A stretch of 60,000 nucleotides of DNA from the NCBI GenBank assembly GCA_030704615.1, contig CM060734.1:45464042-45524041 (forward strand). The letters are read 5' to 3'. The DNA comes from Takakia lepidozioides (taxonomy: Eukaryota > Streptophyta > Takakiopsida > Takakiales > Takakiaceae). How positions within the stretch are numbered: the stretch's first letter is position 1; each line of letters begins with the position of its first letter. Below, piece after piece: positions 21,820-33,000 of this stretch. The translations under genes and the position numbers were made by a program. The notes under the pieces were generated by a model. It had not been told where the DNA came from. It saw only the letters and a list, made by a program, of their open reading frames with translations, and searched no databases.

Positions 21820-22329
21820 GGTTCTTCTAAATAAATATTTTAGTATGTTCATTTATATAAATAATATAAATATTTAATATTTTTAATTTGAAATATAAAA
21901 ATATAGTGATAAGATATAGAGTGATATGAATAAATAATTATGTAGTAAGGAAAAATAACAAATGATTGTAACTGATAATGATTGATTTATGATAATTGAC
22001 TGGTTGATGGAATGATAGTTGATTTATGTAGCGTCGATAGATTATAGCTAAATGCTTAAATATATTTAATTATTATTAAATATATATATATTTATTATAA
22101 TATAAATATTTATTTTTTATATACTTACTTATACTATATATATATATTCTGATTATAATTAAATATTTATAATCTTTAAGTTGTATATACTATATTGATA
22201 TCATGCTTGAATATCATATACACTATAGATTATGATGTAATATTCAAGTGGCATAATCACAGTGTAATGAATTTTGATGATTTCTTGGAAATATAAGATA
22301 GTGTTTTTGGTAGTTATCTGATAGTGTGT
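21191..22329. other. Very AT-rich spacer with (TA)n
   Basis: No gene is supported. There is a (TA)n run at about 21779-21813, and repeated phrases around 'gatgaaatctgaggttgaaa.catgatata' at 21516 and 21701 indicate a diverged ~190-bp tandem duplication. Confidence 0.5.
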
Positions 22330-23460
22330 CAAATATGTTAGAAGAAAAGAAAACGAAACGAAACAAAAGAGAAGAAAGAAAGGAAAGTTCTATTCCGCTG
22401 AGCAACTCACACAGAAGTACAAAGAACAGAGATAAAAAAGAAATATAAACAAAGACAGAAAGTGAAAGAAAAAAACAAATGAAGGCGACTCAGAAGAACT
22501 AGGAGACATTTCTATTTTGCCACAGAATTGAATGAACAAAAAAGCATAAACAAACAACAGAAGCAAAGAAGAAAAACAAACGAAGAGGAAAGAAAAACAA
22601 AACAAAAGAGAAAGAAAGAATGGAAAGTTCTATTTTGCTGTCCAATTCACACAGAAATACAAAGAACAGAAAGGGAAGGAAAAAAAACAAATGAAGGCTA
22701 CTTAGAACTAGGAAACAATTCATTTTGCCACAGAACCAAAAGAACAAAGCAACATAAACAAACAACAAAAGCAAAGAAGAAACACAAACAAAGAGGAAAG
22801 AAAACAAAACGAAAGAGAAAGAACGAATAGAAAGTTCTATTCCGCTGAACAACTCACACAGAAATACAAAGAACAGAGATCAGAAAGAAAAATAAACAAA
22901 GAACAGAAAGTGAAAGAAAAAAACAAATGAATGCTACTGAGAAGAACTAAGAGACAGTTCTATTTTGCCACAGAACCGAAAGAACAAAGAAACATAAACA
23001 AACAACAGAAGCAAAGAAGAAACACAAACGATGACAAAGGAGCAGAACTGAGAGGCAATTCTATTCTATGCAAAAAGCTTGAGTGCAGAAGAAAGTGAAG
23101 GAATGATCCTCGTTCTGCATACTTATAGAGTTTTCAAAGGAAAAAAAGACAACAGAATGAAAGAGAAAAAGGAAGAGAAAGTTCTATTTTATCGAAAAAC
23201 TCACACAGAAAGACAAAGAATAGAGATTAGAAAGAAACATAAATAGAGAACCAAAAGTGAAGAACAAAGACAAAGGAAACTACTGAAAATAACTAACCAA
23301 AAGGACAGAGAAACATAAACAAGCAACAGAAACAAAGAAGAAACATAGAAACGAAGGTAAAAGAGCAAAACTGAGAAACGATTCTATTGTCTGCAAACAA
23401 CTTGCGGAAGAAAGAGAAGAAAATGATCATCGTTTTCTATACTTATAGGGAAAAAATTGA
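22330..23460. repeat. Purine-strand minisatellite (four ~210-340 bp units)
   Basis: The plus strand is almost entirely A/G with a little C. 'ggaaagttctatt' starts units at about 22382, 22621, 22830 and 23175. Each contains 'caactcacacagaa.tacaaagaacagagat' and 'gaacaaa..aacataaacaaacaacagaagcaaagaagaaa'. Open frames on both strands here are by-products of this composition. Confidence 0.85.
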
Positions 23461-23544
23461 GGTACAGTCTAAAAAGAATGAATGAAAAATGAAATAATTG
23501 GATGAAAACAGAATGAAAAGTTGCTATTTATTAACCTTATCCTA

Positions 23545-23744
23545 CACGCTTTTTGAATAGGTACTAACTCATGAAGGTTTATTTGAAAAAAGATGTCGGT
23601 GCATTACAAATAACTGTATGACCGTTTATCGAAGACAAAATCTTGTTTTAATTGTAATAAATGGTATCACCTACGTCGGTACATACCAATAAATAGTACA
23701 TGTGATTCTTAAAGTTGATATATTTATTATAGTATTTTATTTTA
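23545..23744 (+). repeat. Left copy of a ~210-bp direct repeat flanking dyad array 2
   Basis: 'aggtactaactcatgaaggtttatttgaaaaaagatgtc' through 'cggtacataccaataaatagtacatgtgac' is repeated at 25178-25187 plus 25915-26110. The right copy is interrupted by a hAT element; this left copy shows the uninterrupted target sequence. Confidence 0.75.
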
Positions 23745-25140
23745 TTTTCCCCTTAGGACTCTCTAGTTTAGGGCAATAAAAAATAACAATTTACATCTTT
23801 CTATTTTCCCCTCTTAGGACTCCTTATGGCCGCCCTAAGGAGTCCTAATGACAATTATAAATAACAAAATACATCTTTCCATTTTCCCCCTCTTAGAAGG
23901 CTATTATAAATAATAATTTATGTCATTCTATTTTCCCACTCTTAAGGACTCTTTAGGGGTGCCCTAAGGAGTCCTAATGGCAATTATAAATAACAAAATT
24001 CATCTTTTTATTTTCCTCCTCTTAGGCGGCTATTATAAATAATAATTTATGTCATTTTATTTTCCTACTCTTAGGACTCTTTAGGGGTGCCCTAAGGAGT
24101 CGTAAGGGCAATTATAAATAATAATTTACATCTTTCAATTTTCCCCTCCTTAGGACTCCTAAGGGCAATTATAGATAATAATTTATATGTTTCTATTTTC
24201 CTCCTCTTATAACCTCTTAGGTTGCCTAAACAGGTCTTAAGGGCAATTATTTATGTCTTTACATTTTTCTCATCTTAGGACTCCTTAGGACTGTTCTATG
24301 AAGCCCTAAAGGTAATTATAAATAATAATTTATACGTTATTTTCCCCTCTCTTAGGACTCCTGAGGGCCGTCCCGAGGAGTCCTAAGGGCAATTATAAAT
24401 AATAATTTATACGTTTCTATTTTCCCCCTCTTATAACCCCTTAGGCTGCCTAAACGGGTCTTAAAGGCAGTTATTTATGTGTTTCCATTTTTCTCCTCTT
24501 AGGACTGTCCTAAGAAACCCTAGGGATAATTATAAATAATAGTTTATATGTTTTCATTTTTCCCTTTCTTAGGACTCTTTAGGGCCGTCTAGGGAGTCAT
24601 AACGATAATTATAATAATAATTTATATATTTCCATTTCCCCCTCTTAGGACTCCTTAGGGCAGTCCTAAGGAGTCCTAAGGGCAATTATAGATAATAATT
24701 ATATGTTTCATTTTCCCCCTCTTATAACTCCTTAGTTTGCCTAAACGGGTTTTAAAGGCAATTATTTATGTCTTTCCATTTTTCTCCTCAAAGGACTCCT
24801 TATGACTATCCTAAGAAGTCCTAAGGGTAATTTATAATAATAATGTATATATTTTTATTTTCTTATAATTTATATATTTCCATTTTCCCCATCTTAGGAC
24901 TCCTTAGGACCGCCCTAAGGAGTCCTAAGGGCAATTATAGATAATAATTTATATGTTTCCATTCTCCTCCTCTTATAACCCCTTAGGTTGCCTAAACGGG
25001 TCTTAAGGGCAAATATTTATTTCTTTCCATTTTTTTCCTCTTAGGAGTCTTTAGGACTATCCTAAGAAGTCCTAAGGGTAATTATAAATAATAATATATA
25101 TGTTTTCATTTCCCCCCTCTTAGGACTCCTTAGGGCAAGT
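23745..25140. repeat. Dyad tandem array 2 (about 14 diverged units)
   Basis: The core is CTCTTAGGACTCCTTAGGGC followed by CGCCCTAAGGAGTCCTAAGG and then 'caattataaataataattta'. It recurs from 23750 to 25125, with a sub-variant carrying 'cttataaccccttaggttgcctaaacgggtc' (24205, 24430, 24720, 24972). The dyad layout parallels array 1. Non-coding. Confidence 0.8.
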
Positions 25141-25187
25141 TATAAATAATATCTTACTATTTTTCTATTTTTAACATAGGTACTAAC

Positions 25188-25914
25188 CAGTGTTGGGCGG
25201 TTATTTATATATTTTTGCTACCATGCGGTTGCGGTTACATTGGAACTCAATATTGAAAGAACCTTGTAGGCTGGTTACTTCAATTTATTGACATTCTAAT
25301 AACCTGCCGGTTGCGGTTAAGAGTGATATGTTTTTTTGGCCGGGTATCCATAAATCCGGTTATCATTTCGCTATAACCGAGGGTTATACAACCGGTTATG
25401 TATATTTATTTAAAAAAGAATATGGAATTATAGTTGAAACTTCAATCATAAATATGTTTTCAAGCCTGCATCAGTACAATGGAGCTGGCCTGCAGATTGA
25501 CGCATGCATCTGGAATTACTAAATAAATTGGGCTCATCAATGGGGATTTCAAAAAATGTCCAATCATAATGTTTCAATGTGCTTCAATATATGAAGCCTT
25601 GGCAATCTCATTCATGAATCTAGCCAAGGACTCACACCTCACAACCACCACTCATAGCCTTAGGTTATTAGACCCAATATATATATTCATAACCGTCCAT
25701 TTAAAAAACACCCAACCGGTTGTCTACATCAATTTTTAAAGCTTTGGCCTCCGCCGGTTACTATTGGGACCGGTTACTTGTATGCCTACAGTCTGCAGGT
25801 TCCTTCCGGGACCGGTTATTTAAATTTTTCATCTCCTGCGGTTATATATATATATATAACCAGATAGATAACCAACTGTTATTAGAGACAAGACTAAATA
25901 ACCTCCCAACATTG
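25188..25914. mobile_element. Non-autonomous hAT element, 727 bp, 8-bp target duplication GTACTAAC
   Basis: The left end is CAGTGTTGGGCGGTTATTTA; the right end inverted is CAATGTTGGGAGGTTATTTA (18 of 20 identical). Perfect duplications GTACTAAC flank it (25180-25187 and 25915-25922), the size typical of hAT elements. The interior is rich in 'ccggttA' motifs and has no transposase. Confidence 0.9.
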
Positions 25915-25922
25915 GTACTAAC

Positions 25923-26110
25923 ACGTAAAGGTTTATTTCAAAAAAGGATGTCAATGCATTACGAATGGATGTTTGAACGTTATCAAAAATAAAGTTTTGT
26001 TTTAATTATAATAAATAATGACAACCTACCAATTTTGTCGGTACATACCAATATATAGTATATGTGACTCATAAATATGATGACCAAAGTTGATACATTT
26101 ATTATAGTAG
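25923..26110 (+). repeat. Right copy of the ~210-bp direct repeat (interrupted by the hAT element)
   Basis: It matches 23566-23744 through 'gtcggtacataccaatatatagtatatgtgac' and on into 'aaagttgatacatttattatag'. Confidence 0.7.
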
Positions 26111-27230
26111 TTTACATTTTTTCTATTTCCTTTAGGAAATTTTCTTTTCTTTTCAAGTTTTCAAGTCTCTCATGATCTCGCTTAGCCTATTCCAACATAC
26201 ATGTACATCTTCCGCAGTTTTTGACAATGTTGCCTATAGTCCGACTCTCTTAATTAGTTACAGTAGAAAGAAAAAAATAGATTGAAATACTTAGAATCAG
26301 AGTGTTACATGTCCGATCTTTAGATAATGAAAGTGAGACTGAATGTTGTGTGATAGATCTTTGAATATATATATATATATATATGATTGTTACATGTTTA
26401 AGAGCATTGTGTAGTTACAAGTGACTGGTTGTATAAAAGTTAAATTTTGAATAATGTTTTATTATTTTTAATAGTAAATATGTGTTGATTTAATTCGTAC
26501 AGTAATATAATTTTTAATGATTCTAATAAGTTTAGGTTATGACTAAAAAGATGAATACTAAAAATAACTAAAACAATGATTAAAATATAAAGATAAACTA
26601 TTAAATCTTTTATTGCTATATGCAACTCGTTCTTCCACTTAAGTCTAGAAGTGGTATGGCATCCTTCTATCTTTTTATAGGGGCTCATCCACCAATAAGC
26701 CCCTTATGAACCAAGGGCGGTCCCACAAAGGGCCAACCCCCATACCTGCCTTCACATGCTGCTTTAGTTGTAGGCCATGCAGCGGACCCCTTTCACCCCT
26801 CCTTTCGTTGGGCCAATGGCAAGCCACATTCGGACAGCGGGCATAGGATCTCTCTTATAAAGAACCGGGGTCAGGCCTAGAAAACTTTATTCGGTAAAAT
26901 TCATGGCGTGTCATGAATTCTGGACTTTGAGCCATCCCTTTGATGAAGCGGCAGATAGCGTTTAGAAAGCTCTCAATCCTCTGTTGGAAGCTCTTCAATC
27001 TGACCCGGAATCAGAAAGCCTTCGGATGGCCGGGGCCCACCATGACATCCAGTCCATGGTGGCAATCCAGAGCCTGGATATCCAACATGGTAGCCCTCTG
27101 AAAATTGAAGTGGTGACCAAATCATGGATCGTCGTCACCTCTGGGATATGCTGCGTGAGATTGGAAATCCCAGTTCAATCCCTTCTCCAGCATTGCCTTT
27201 GCAGTTGCAATGTAAAATAAAGTCGCTAGA
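26111..27230. other. Intergenic DNA, no recognised gene
   Basis: 26110-26690 is AT-rich with a (TA)n run at 26370. 26700-27220 is of normal base composition and holds a 78-codon plus-strand frame with no recognisable motif. The end 'ggaaatcccagttcaatccc' is faintly SINE-like but lacks a convincing head. Confidence 0.4.
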
Positions 27231-27408
27231 CCCTTAACTTTCTACTTTCCTTTCCTTCAATCATGTTCCAGACAGTGTCAGCTTCCCTTAACTTTCTACT
27301 TTCCTTTCCTTCAATCATTGTCAGCTTGTGCCGTGGTTATTTCATCGTATACGGCATTATCTATTGTGGGATTATTTCATCGTATATGGCATTATCTATT
27401 GTGGGACA
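27231..27408 (+). repeat. Two short direct tandem duplications
   Basis: 'cccttaactttctactttcc' plus 'tttccttcaatca' occurs at 27231 and 27285. The unit around 'ttatttcatcgtatacggca' occurs at 27343 and 27375. Both are local two-copy duplications next to the hAT insertion. Confidence 0.7.
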
Positions 27409-27418
27409 GCGACAAGAC

Positions 27419-28230
27419 CAGTGTTGGGCGGTTCTTGCATTTGTGAAGGAACCTTTGGTTCCGGTTCCACAATTATTTCAAGAAACGGTTCCGGATCCGG
27501 TTCCGGTATTTTTTTTGAGCTGGTTCCGGTCCGGTTCCGGATCCAACTTTTAAACATGGGGGCGGTTCCGGTTATCGGTTAGTTGCTGATAAAAACCATC
27601 GGTTCCGGTTAGGTTACGATTCTATTTTAAAAATATATTTGTTTAATTTAATTAGATTTAAAATATTTTATCAGTCCGGTAGATTAAATAGCAGTGTATT
27701 CACATATTTGAACTAAAATCCAACGATTTTGTTAGTTTTCACTAACACAAAAAAACAAACAAAAATACTCTAAATAAACTGGTAGAAGAAAATGGGTAAA
27801 ATTTTATGGGTTGAAAGTACTATTCAGCTACCTGGCAAGTATTGGCATCTTCAAACATTTTAATAATGAACTTAGCCAGGATATCATGGAGCTGGAGATT
27901 GAACCCAAGATCTCATGGCGCTGAAGCATTGAACATAGAATCTCATGGCCTTCAAGCATTGAACCCAAGATCTCATGAGCTTGAGAGCATTAAATAAGTT
28001 TTGCCCTGGGCCACCAGCCCCACCAAGGGGTCAAGAACCGGAACCTGTTTTTACCCCCCTGCGCCCCGGTTTTCCGGTTCTCACACCCAGCAGGAACCGC
28101 CGGTTCGGTTCTGCACCGATCCCCATTCGCAGGTTCCGGGTCAGGTTCTGTAGGAATGGGCCCGGTTCCGATTAACCTGAACCTGAACCGGCGGTTAACT
28201 TGGGTCCCGGCGGGTAACCGCCCAACACTG
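27419..28230. mobile_element. Non-autonomous hAT element, 812 bp, 8-bp target duplication GACAAGAC
   Basis: Inverted termini CAGTGTTGGGCGGTT match perfectly over 15 bp. The flanks GACAAGAC at 27411-27418 and 28231-28238 are identical. The interior is packed with 'ggttccgg' on the left and the complementary 'ccggaacc' on the right, forming extended subterminal inverted structure. No transposase is present. It belongs to the same family as 25188-25914 by its ends. Confidence 0.92.
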
Positions 28231-28238
28231 GACAAGAC

Positions 28239-29357
28239 CCTTTTGTTTGACAGGCAAGTTTACAATTCGGAACTTAGCAAAATAACATGAACTCGACACT
28301 CATCTTGGATGAGATCTCAGGTGTGGAGTTTGGAGTTTCAAACAAAGATGTTTTTGCAACTTGCAAGCTAACTTACAGGCCTTTGTGAAGCCCCCCCCAC
28401 TCATCTCTTCCGGCAGCTAAATTTGCACAGCAAGAGGGTCATATCATCCGTGAGCACTGAGTAGCGAATCAGCGATACGAGGTCACATGCTTGTAACCAG
28501 CTCGGAGGGCCCCAGGAATATCGGCACAAGAGCTGTCACATTAATTCCTCAAGGCGTTTGATGGACTCTCCTGGAATGTCGCACGTTGTCCACTCACATA
28601 GTTATGACCCCGCAAAAGTGGCTCCCTTATCGGGTAATTTTAGACTCGGATATTTATAACCCGCAAAGATTGAAATGACTGCACTCATTGGTGAACAACA
28701 TACTTAGCTCTTATCGGGAGAGATCCGGAAAACTGGGCTTCCACACTTCCTGCGTTTCCCAGAGACCTTCAAGCGGACAGCCGCTTGCACTTCGTGTCTG
28801 CCGGATTCTTTCAACGTACTCAAAGATGTGTCTGAGCTGTGTCTTATCCCTGTAAGCTTCTGCGCTCAGTGTGTAGAAAACTTCTTTCAAGCAGTTTCTC
28901 ACATTGCCGGCCTCTTCGCTGCTGATCAGTCTCCATGTGCAGAAGCTGCATATGACCTGTGGCAGCTTGGGTCCTCCGTGAACCAAGTCTCTCCTGCAGC
29001 AAATCCAAAACTTCCAGATACAGGACTAATGCTTGACATTATTGCTGAAAGAGGGGGAGAAGTCCCAAAGTCTGCTTCGTTGCCCTCGCAAAATTAGGAG
29101 GACCCATTCTCGTTTGAGAAGGCCAAGCTTGCTTTGTTCTTCCAATTTCTATGGAGTCATCACAGATGTGGAGGATCAATGCATAGTTCAAGGGGTCGGT
29201 CAATCAAACACAGATGAACTAATAACATATTCCTCAGATGACTAGAGACCAAGGGAAGTGAAAATCTGTCATTAGCCAGACAAGTCTGCAGGAGCTTTCT
29301 CAGGATTGGTGGCTTGCAATAGACAACAGTACAGATAGGCCATAGAAAAAGTGACTT
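28239..29357. other. Intergenic DNA downstream of the membrane-protein gene
   Basis: Open frames of 70-91 codons occur on both strands at 28711-29245 (for example minus 28986-28711), but none has splice support or a motif that I recognise. A small unrecognised exon cannot be excluded. Confidence 0.35.
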
Positions 29358-29363
29358 TTTATT
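29358..29363 (-). terminator. Candidate poly(A) signal of the membrane-protein gene
   Basis: The minus strand reads AATAAA about 655 nt downstream of the stop at 30018. It is the first canonical hexamer I found in this direction, so the 3' untranslated region would be about 0.65-0.7 kb. Confidence 0.45.
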
Positions 29364-30017
29364 TTCAAGAGTCATGGTGTATAACAAGAATTGTTGGGTC
29401 ATGAAAATCCATGACCCAAAAAGGATTTTGAGTAGTACTACTCAAAAGTCAATGGTCAGAGTTTACCGGATTTGATTGCACTTCCTTCCACAAGACAGTG
29501 CAAGACTATCGTGAGTAAGTGTCTCGTCCCAAGCGCACCATGTTACCCTACCTGTTCCCACTCAGGCTAAGATAAACACAGAGTGTCAAGAGGCATCGTA
29601 GTTTATGCAGTGGTCCAGATTAGAAATCCTGTCTTGTGTGAGTTCCAGGGGTTGGAAAGGACACTATAAAGTGCAGTCAAGGGCTTTTCACCAGTGTTTG
29701 TTTCCTGATCCGATGAAAGACATCAGGTTCCACTGCATGGCAGTGGATAGTTGATGGGAATAAGTAGGTTACCTGCATTGTAAACGTTAAGAAAAGCTCA
29801 CGCATTAGAGGAAGTGCCAAGGCCATAAACTCTTGCCAGGACGTGGCATAAGCAAAAGAGATCTAGGCAAGAAGCAACTGCAACAGAAAGAGACATTCTT
29901 CTTCCCACACCCAATTGGCTGTGCAACTGCATCTATCCAAGAAAGGTCTGCACATAGACTGTTGCTGCCACCTGACCCCTTATGGTCAGACCTCCAGGAT
30001 TGCCAGCATTGGATATC

Positions 30018-33000
30018 TTAAGCAACAACAGTAAGGGGAGCTTCATGAGAAAAATTCCCATTCAACGATGAGTCCGAGAGAGAGTCATCAGTGTAGTCCT
30101 TGATAGATAGTAGCATCCCACTGGGAGTCTGCTTGGAGTGTGGAAATCTAGCATTGGCAAGCTCTTCCAGCATCGTTACGTATTGTGCCCTGCTTTCCTC
30201 ATCCGAATCTTCAGATCTCTTCCCTTCCAAGGAGGGTTGCTGGATTGTCTGGCTCTCAAATCGTTGCAATGTTGACTCTGCCGGAATTTCATCTGATGGT
30301 GGCCGGCTCTCTAGTCTTTCCCCAGTCAATGTGAAGGAATATTTGGACCCCGGGTCATAGACAGCAATGCCAGCTCTGTTTACTGGGGCAATCATAGGGC
30401 TCCCATGGTGGACAGAAGTACTCCGCCTTATTTGATCAATACTACCTGGCTCTGGACTCGATGGAAGATTCAGGAGGCCCATTTGAGGTCGTCGCCGTGC
30501 AGTGATGAATCTTGACCATCTGCTGCGGGGGATGAAAGGAAGAAGGAAACCTGCTGCAAACATCTTGAGTGCCTGTTTTACAGATTTCTCCTGATTTGGG
30601 CACAACTGCAATAGCTGGTTCCATAGCGCATACCATTCATTGATCAACTGGACCACAAAGCAAGTAAGGAGTAGCCCAAGCATAAAAAGTCCCACGCCAA
30701 GGTGGTCATTGGCTGGCTGTCCTTGAGCAAGCAAGGCCAAAGCGGCGGCAAACAGTCCAGTCTCACAAAGAAGAGAAACCGTCTCAACGACTTGTACTAC
30801 TCTGTTCCGGAAAGGCTTAACCAGTACAAGGTATAAAAGCTGCACCAATGTGAATGCAAACACAAAAGAGACCTGACCCCACGACTGGTCAGATCTAGGA
30901 TATGCACCAAAAGCAATCCCCAGAGCCACCCGCCTGGAAAGGTCTAACAGGAAGTATGCCGGTCTGGCCCACCCTAGCAACTTATATGCACCAGATCCAG
31001 CAAATTCATCACTGTCATTGTCAGAGTTCGCTGGCCTCAGACTTCCAATCCCACTGGTCACACTGTCAACCCCTTTGTGGCCATTCATTCCATCAGCTGT
31101 AACCAGCCTTGCTGGCCCCTTCTGATCCTCAAAAAGCAAGCCGTATCTTGGCAGGAAGGTGGCAGCTACACCCTTCTTCCTCACCCACTTGCCTGAGTAA
31201 CCTTCGCCAGCCAACAGTGCAAGGGGTCTGCTGCATGGAGGTGGAGAAGCTCCATTCTGCAGAGACTCACGCCCTACCTCTTTGTATTGCACCAGTTTCT
31301 CCATGAATACGGCATAAGTGAGGAACATAGCAACAGTGATTACAAAGGATGATGGGATTGATAAGACTAACACGCCCACAATGATGCCCACCACTGTGCC
31401 CCCTGCACATACAGTTTGACCTCAAGTTGTGAGAGCCTTTGTATGTATGTCTAAGGGATGATGAAGAATATACATTCTTTGCTAGCTTGTCTGGTCCTTC
31501 AATAGGGACACGCCCCTCCCCCCCACCTCCCATGATGCCCGGCAATCCCCCCCCAACACTCTTTTTTAAGTATGCCCACTGCCAGTTCGACCTGAAGTTT
31601 GGGTGGGTGATCGATTAAGGAGTCATATATAGTCTGCTGCTCATCTTGTACTGTGTCCTCAGTCGAACAACCCCCATGGGTCTTACCTCAAAAATCTCTC
31701 TGATCCCGTGGAAGGCTAGGCAACTAAATGAACACTACAAATGATCAAACTCTAGGCCACTAGTCTAAACTGGTCAAACTTCAGTAGAATGTCCACAGTA
31801 GAATGTCAAGGTTCTTTCAAGTGTATGATGTTGCACCTCAGACGTGTGAACAGTTGTTCAAATGTTTATGTAATACAGCATGAACAGTAGTAAACAGGAG
31901 GCGACTGTCATCGCAGCGAATACTAGCTTTTCACCCTTCAGGGCAGCTGCCTGGTAGACAGAGCACCCTCCAATGGCCACAGTCAACCAAGGTACTGGGA
32001 AACACCACTGGTAAAATCCTAAACAGAGACATCAATTATCTGTACCTCAACAATCTTCAGGGCAGCTGCCTGGTAGACAGAGCACCCTCCAGTGGTCACA
32101 GTCAAAGAAGGTGCTGGGAAACACCACTGGTAAAACCCTAAACAGAGACATCAATTATTTGTACCTCAACAATCTTAAAGATCCCCACCTTCCTATGGTC
32201 ACAGTCAAACAAGGTGCTGGGAAACTGGTGAAAATCTAACAGAGACATCAATAATCTATCGCTCAACACTCTTAAAAATCTCCCTACAGTGTTGCTATAC
32301 TGTACCCTTCAGATCCCCTTCCTTCTTTTCTGGTAAAATTCTTTCTCTTGTCCCATAAGCTCTTTGAGCTTCCTGTGGACACTACAAAGTTTCTTTCTTC
32401 AAAGTACCATTTCAGTTCATTTCATTTCTTTTTGTTGTTTTTGTGCTGCTTGTTGTAGGCATTGTTTCTTGTTTCCTGCTTTCTCTTCTCTTTGTAGGCA
32501 TATTTTCGTTCTTGCCCAGTCTTTGGGTGCTTGTGCTTTGCCTATGCAACCAGGGTGTCAAACCTTCAAAAAAGTTCCTTCAACTTTCCACAGACCCCTC
32601 CATAGGCTGTATGAGTATCAGGCTCGTAAATTCGCTGGATGTAAGATGATTGTTATCAATTTCTCCCAATATATTGCACATTGCAATGTCTGTTTACCGT
32701 GGTAACACTTCACAATGTGAATCAAACAAATCTCATGCACAGACAGCACCAGGGTAATACGGGCCTTGCTTATACCATAGAATTTCCAGTGATACTAGGG
32801 AACAAAGTTGCAGAGATTGTTCTATTGTGTCTAAATGCATGTTGCTCATTGAACGTTACCTCTAATGATGAAGGCAGCAGCTTGGCACATGCTTGGTAAA
32901 GCAAAAATGAGGACGAAAAGCTCGAAGCGAGGGAAACTGAGGGCTCCCCTTAACGATGTCCTCATTCGCCAGCGCAGGAAAAGCAACGTGACTATATGGA

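Noticed and set aside
22390-22852. Long hydrophobic minus-strand frames (membrane protein)
   Set aside because: They are translations of the purine-rich minisatellite; Phe/Leu/Ser-rich frames follow from composition and overlap on both strands.
28711-29245. Possible small gene between hAT and the membrane-protein gene
   Set aside because: Open frames on both strands, no family motif and no paired splice sites; not enough to call.
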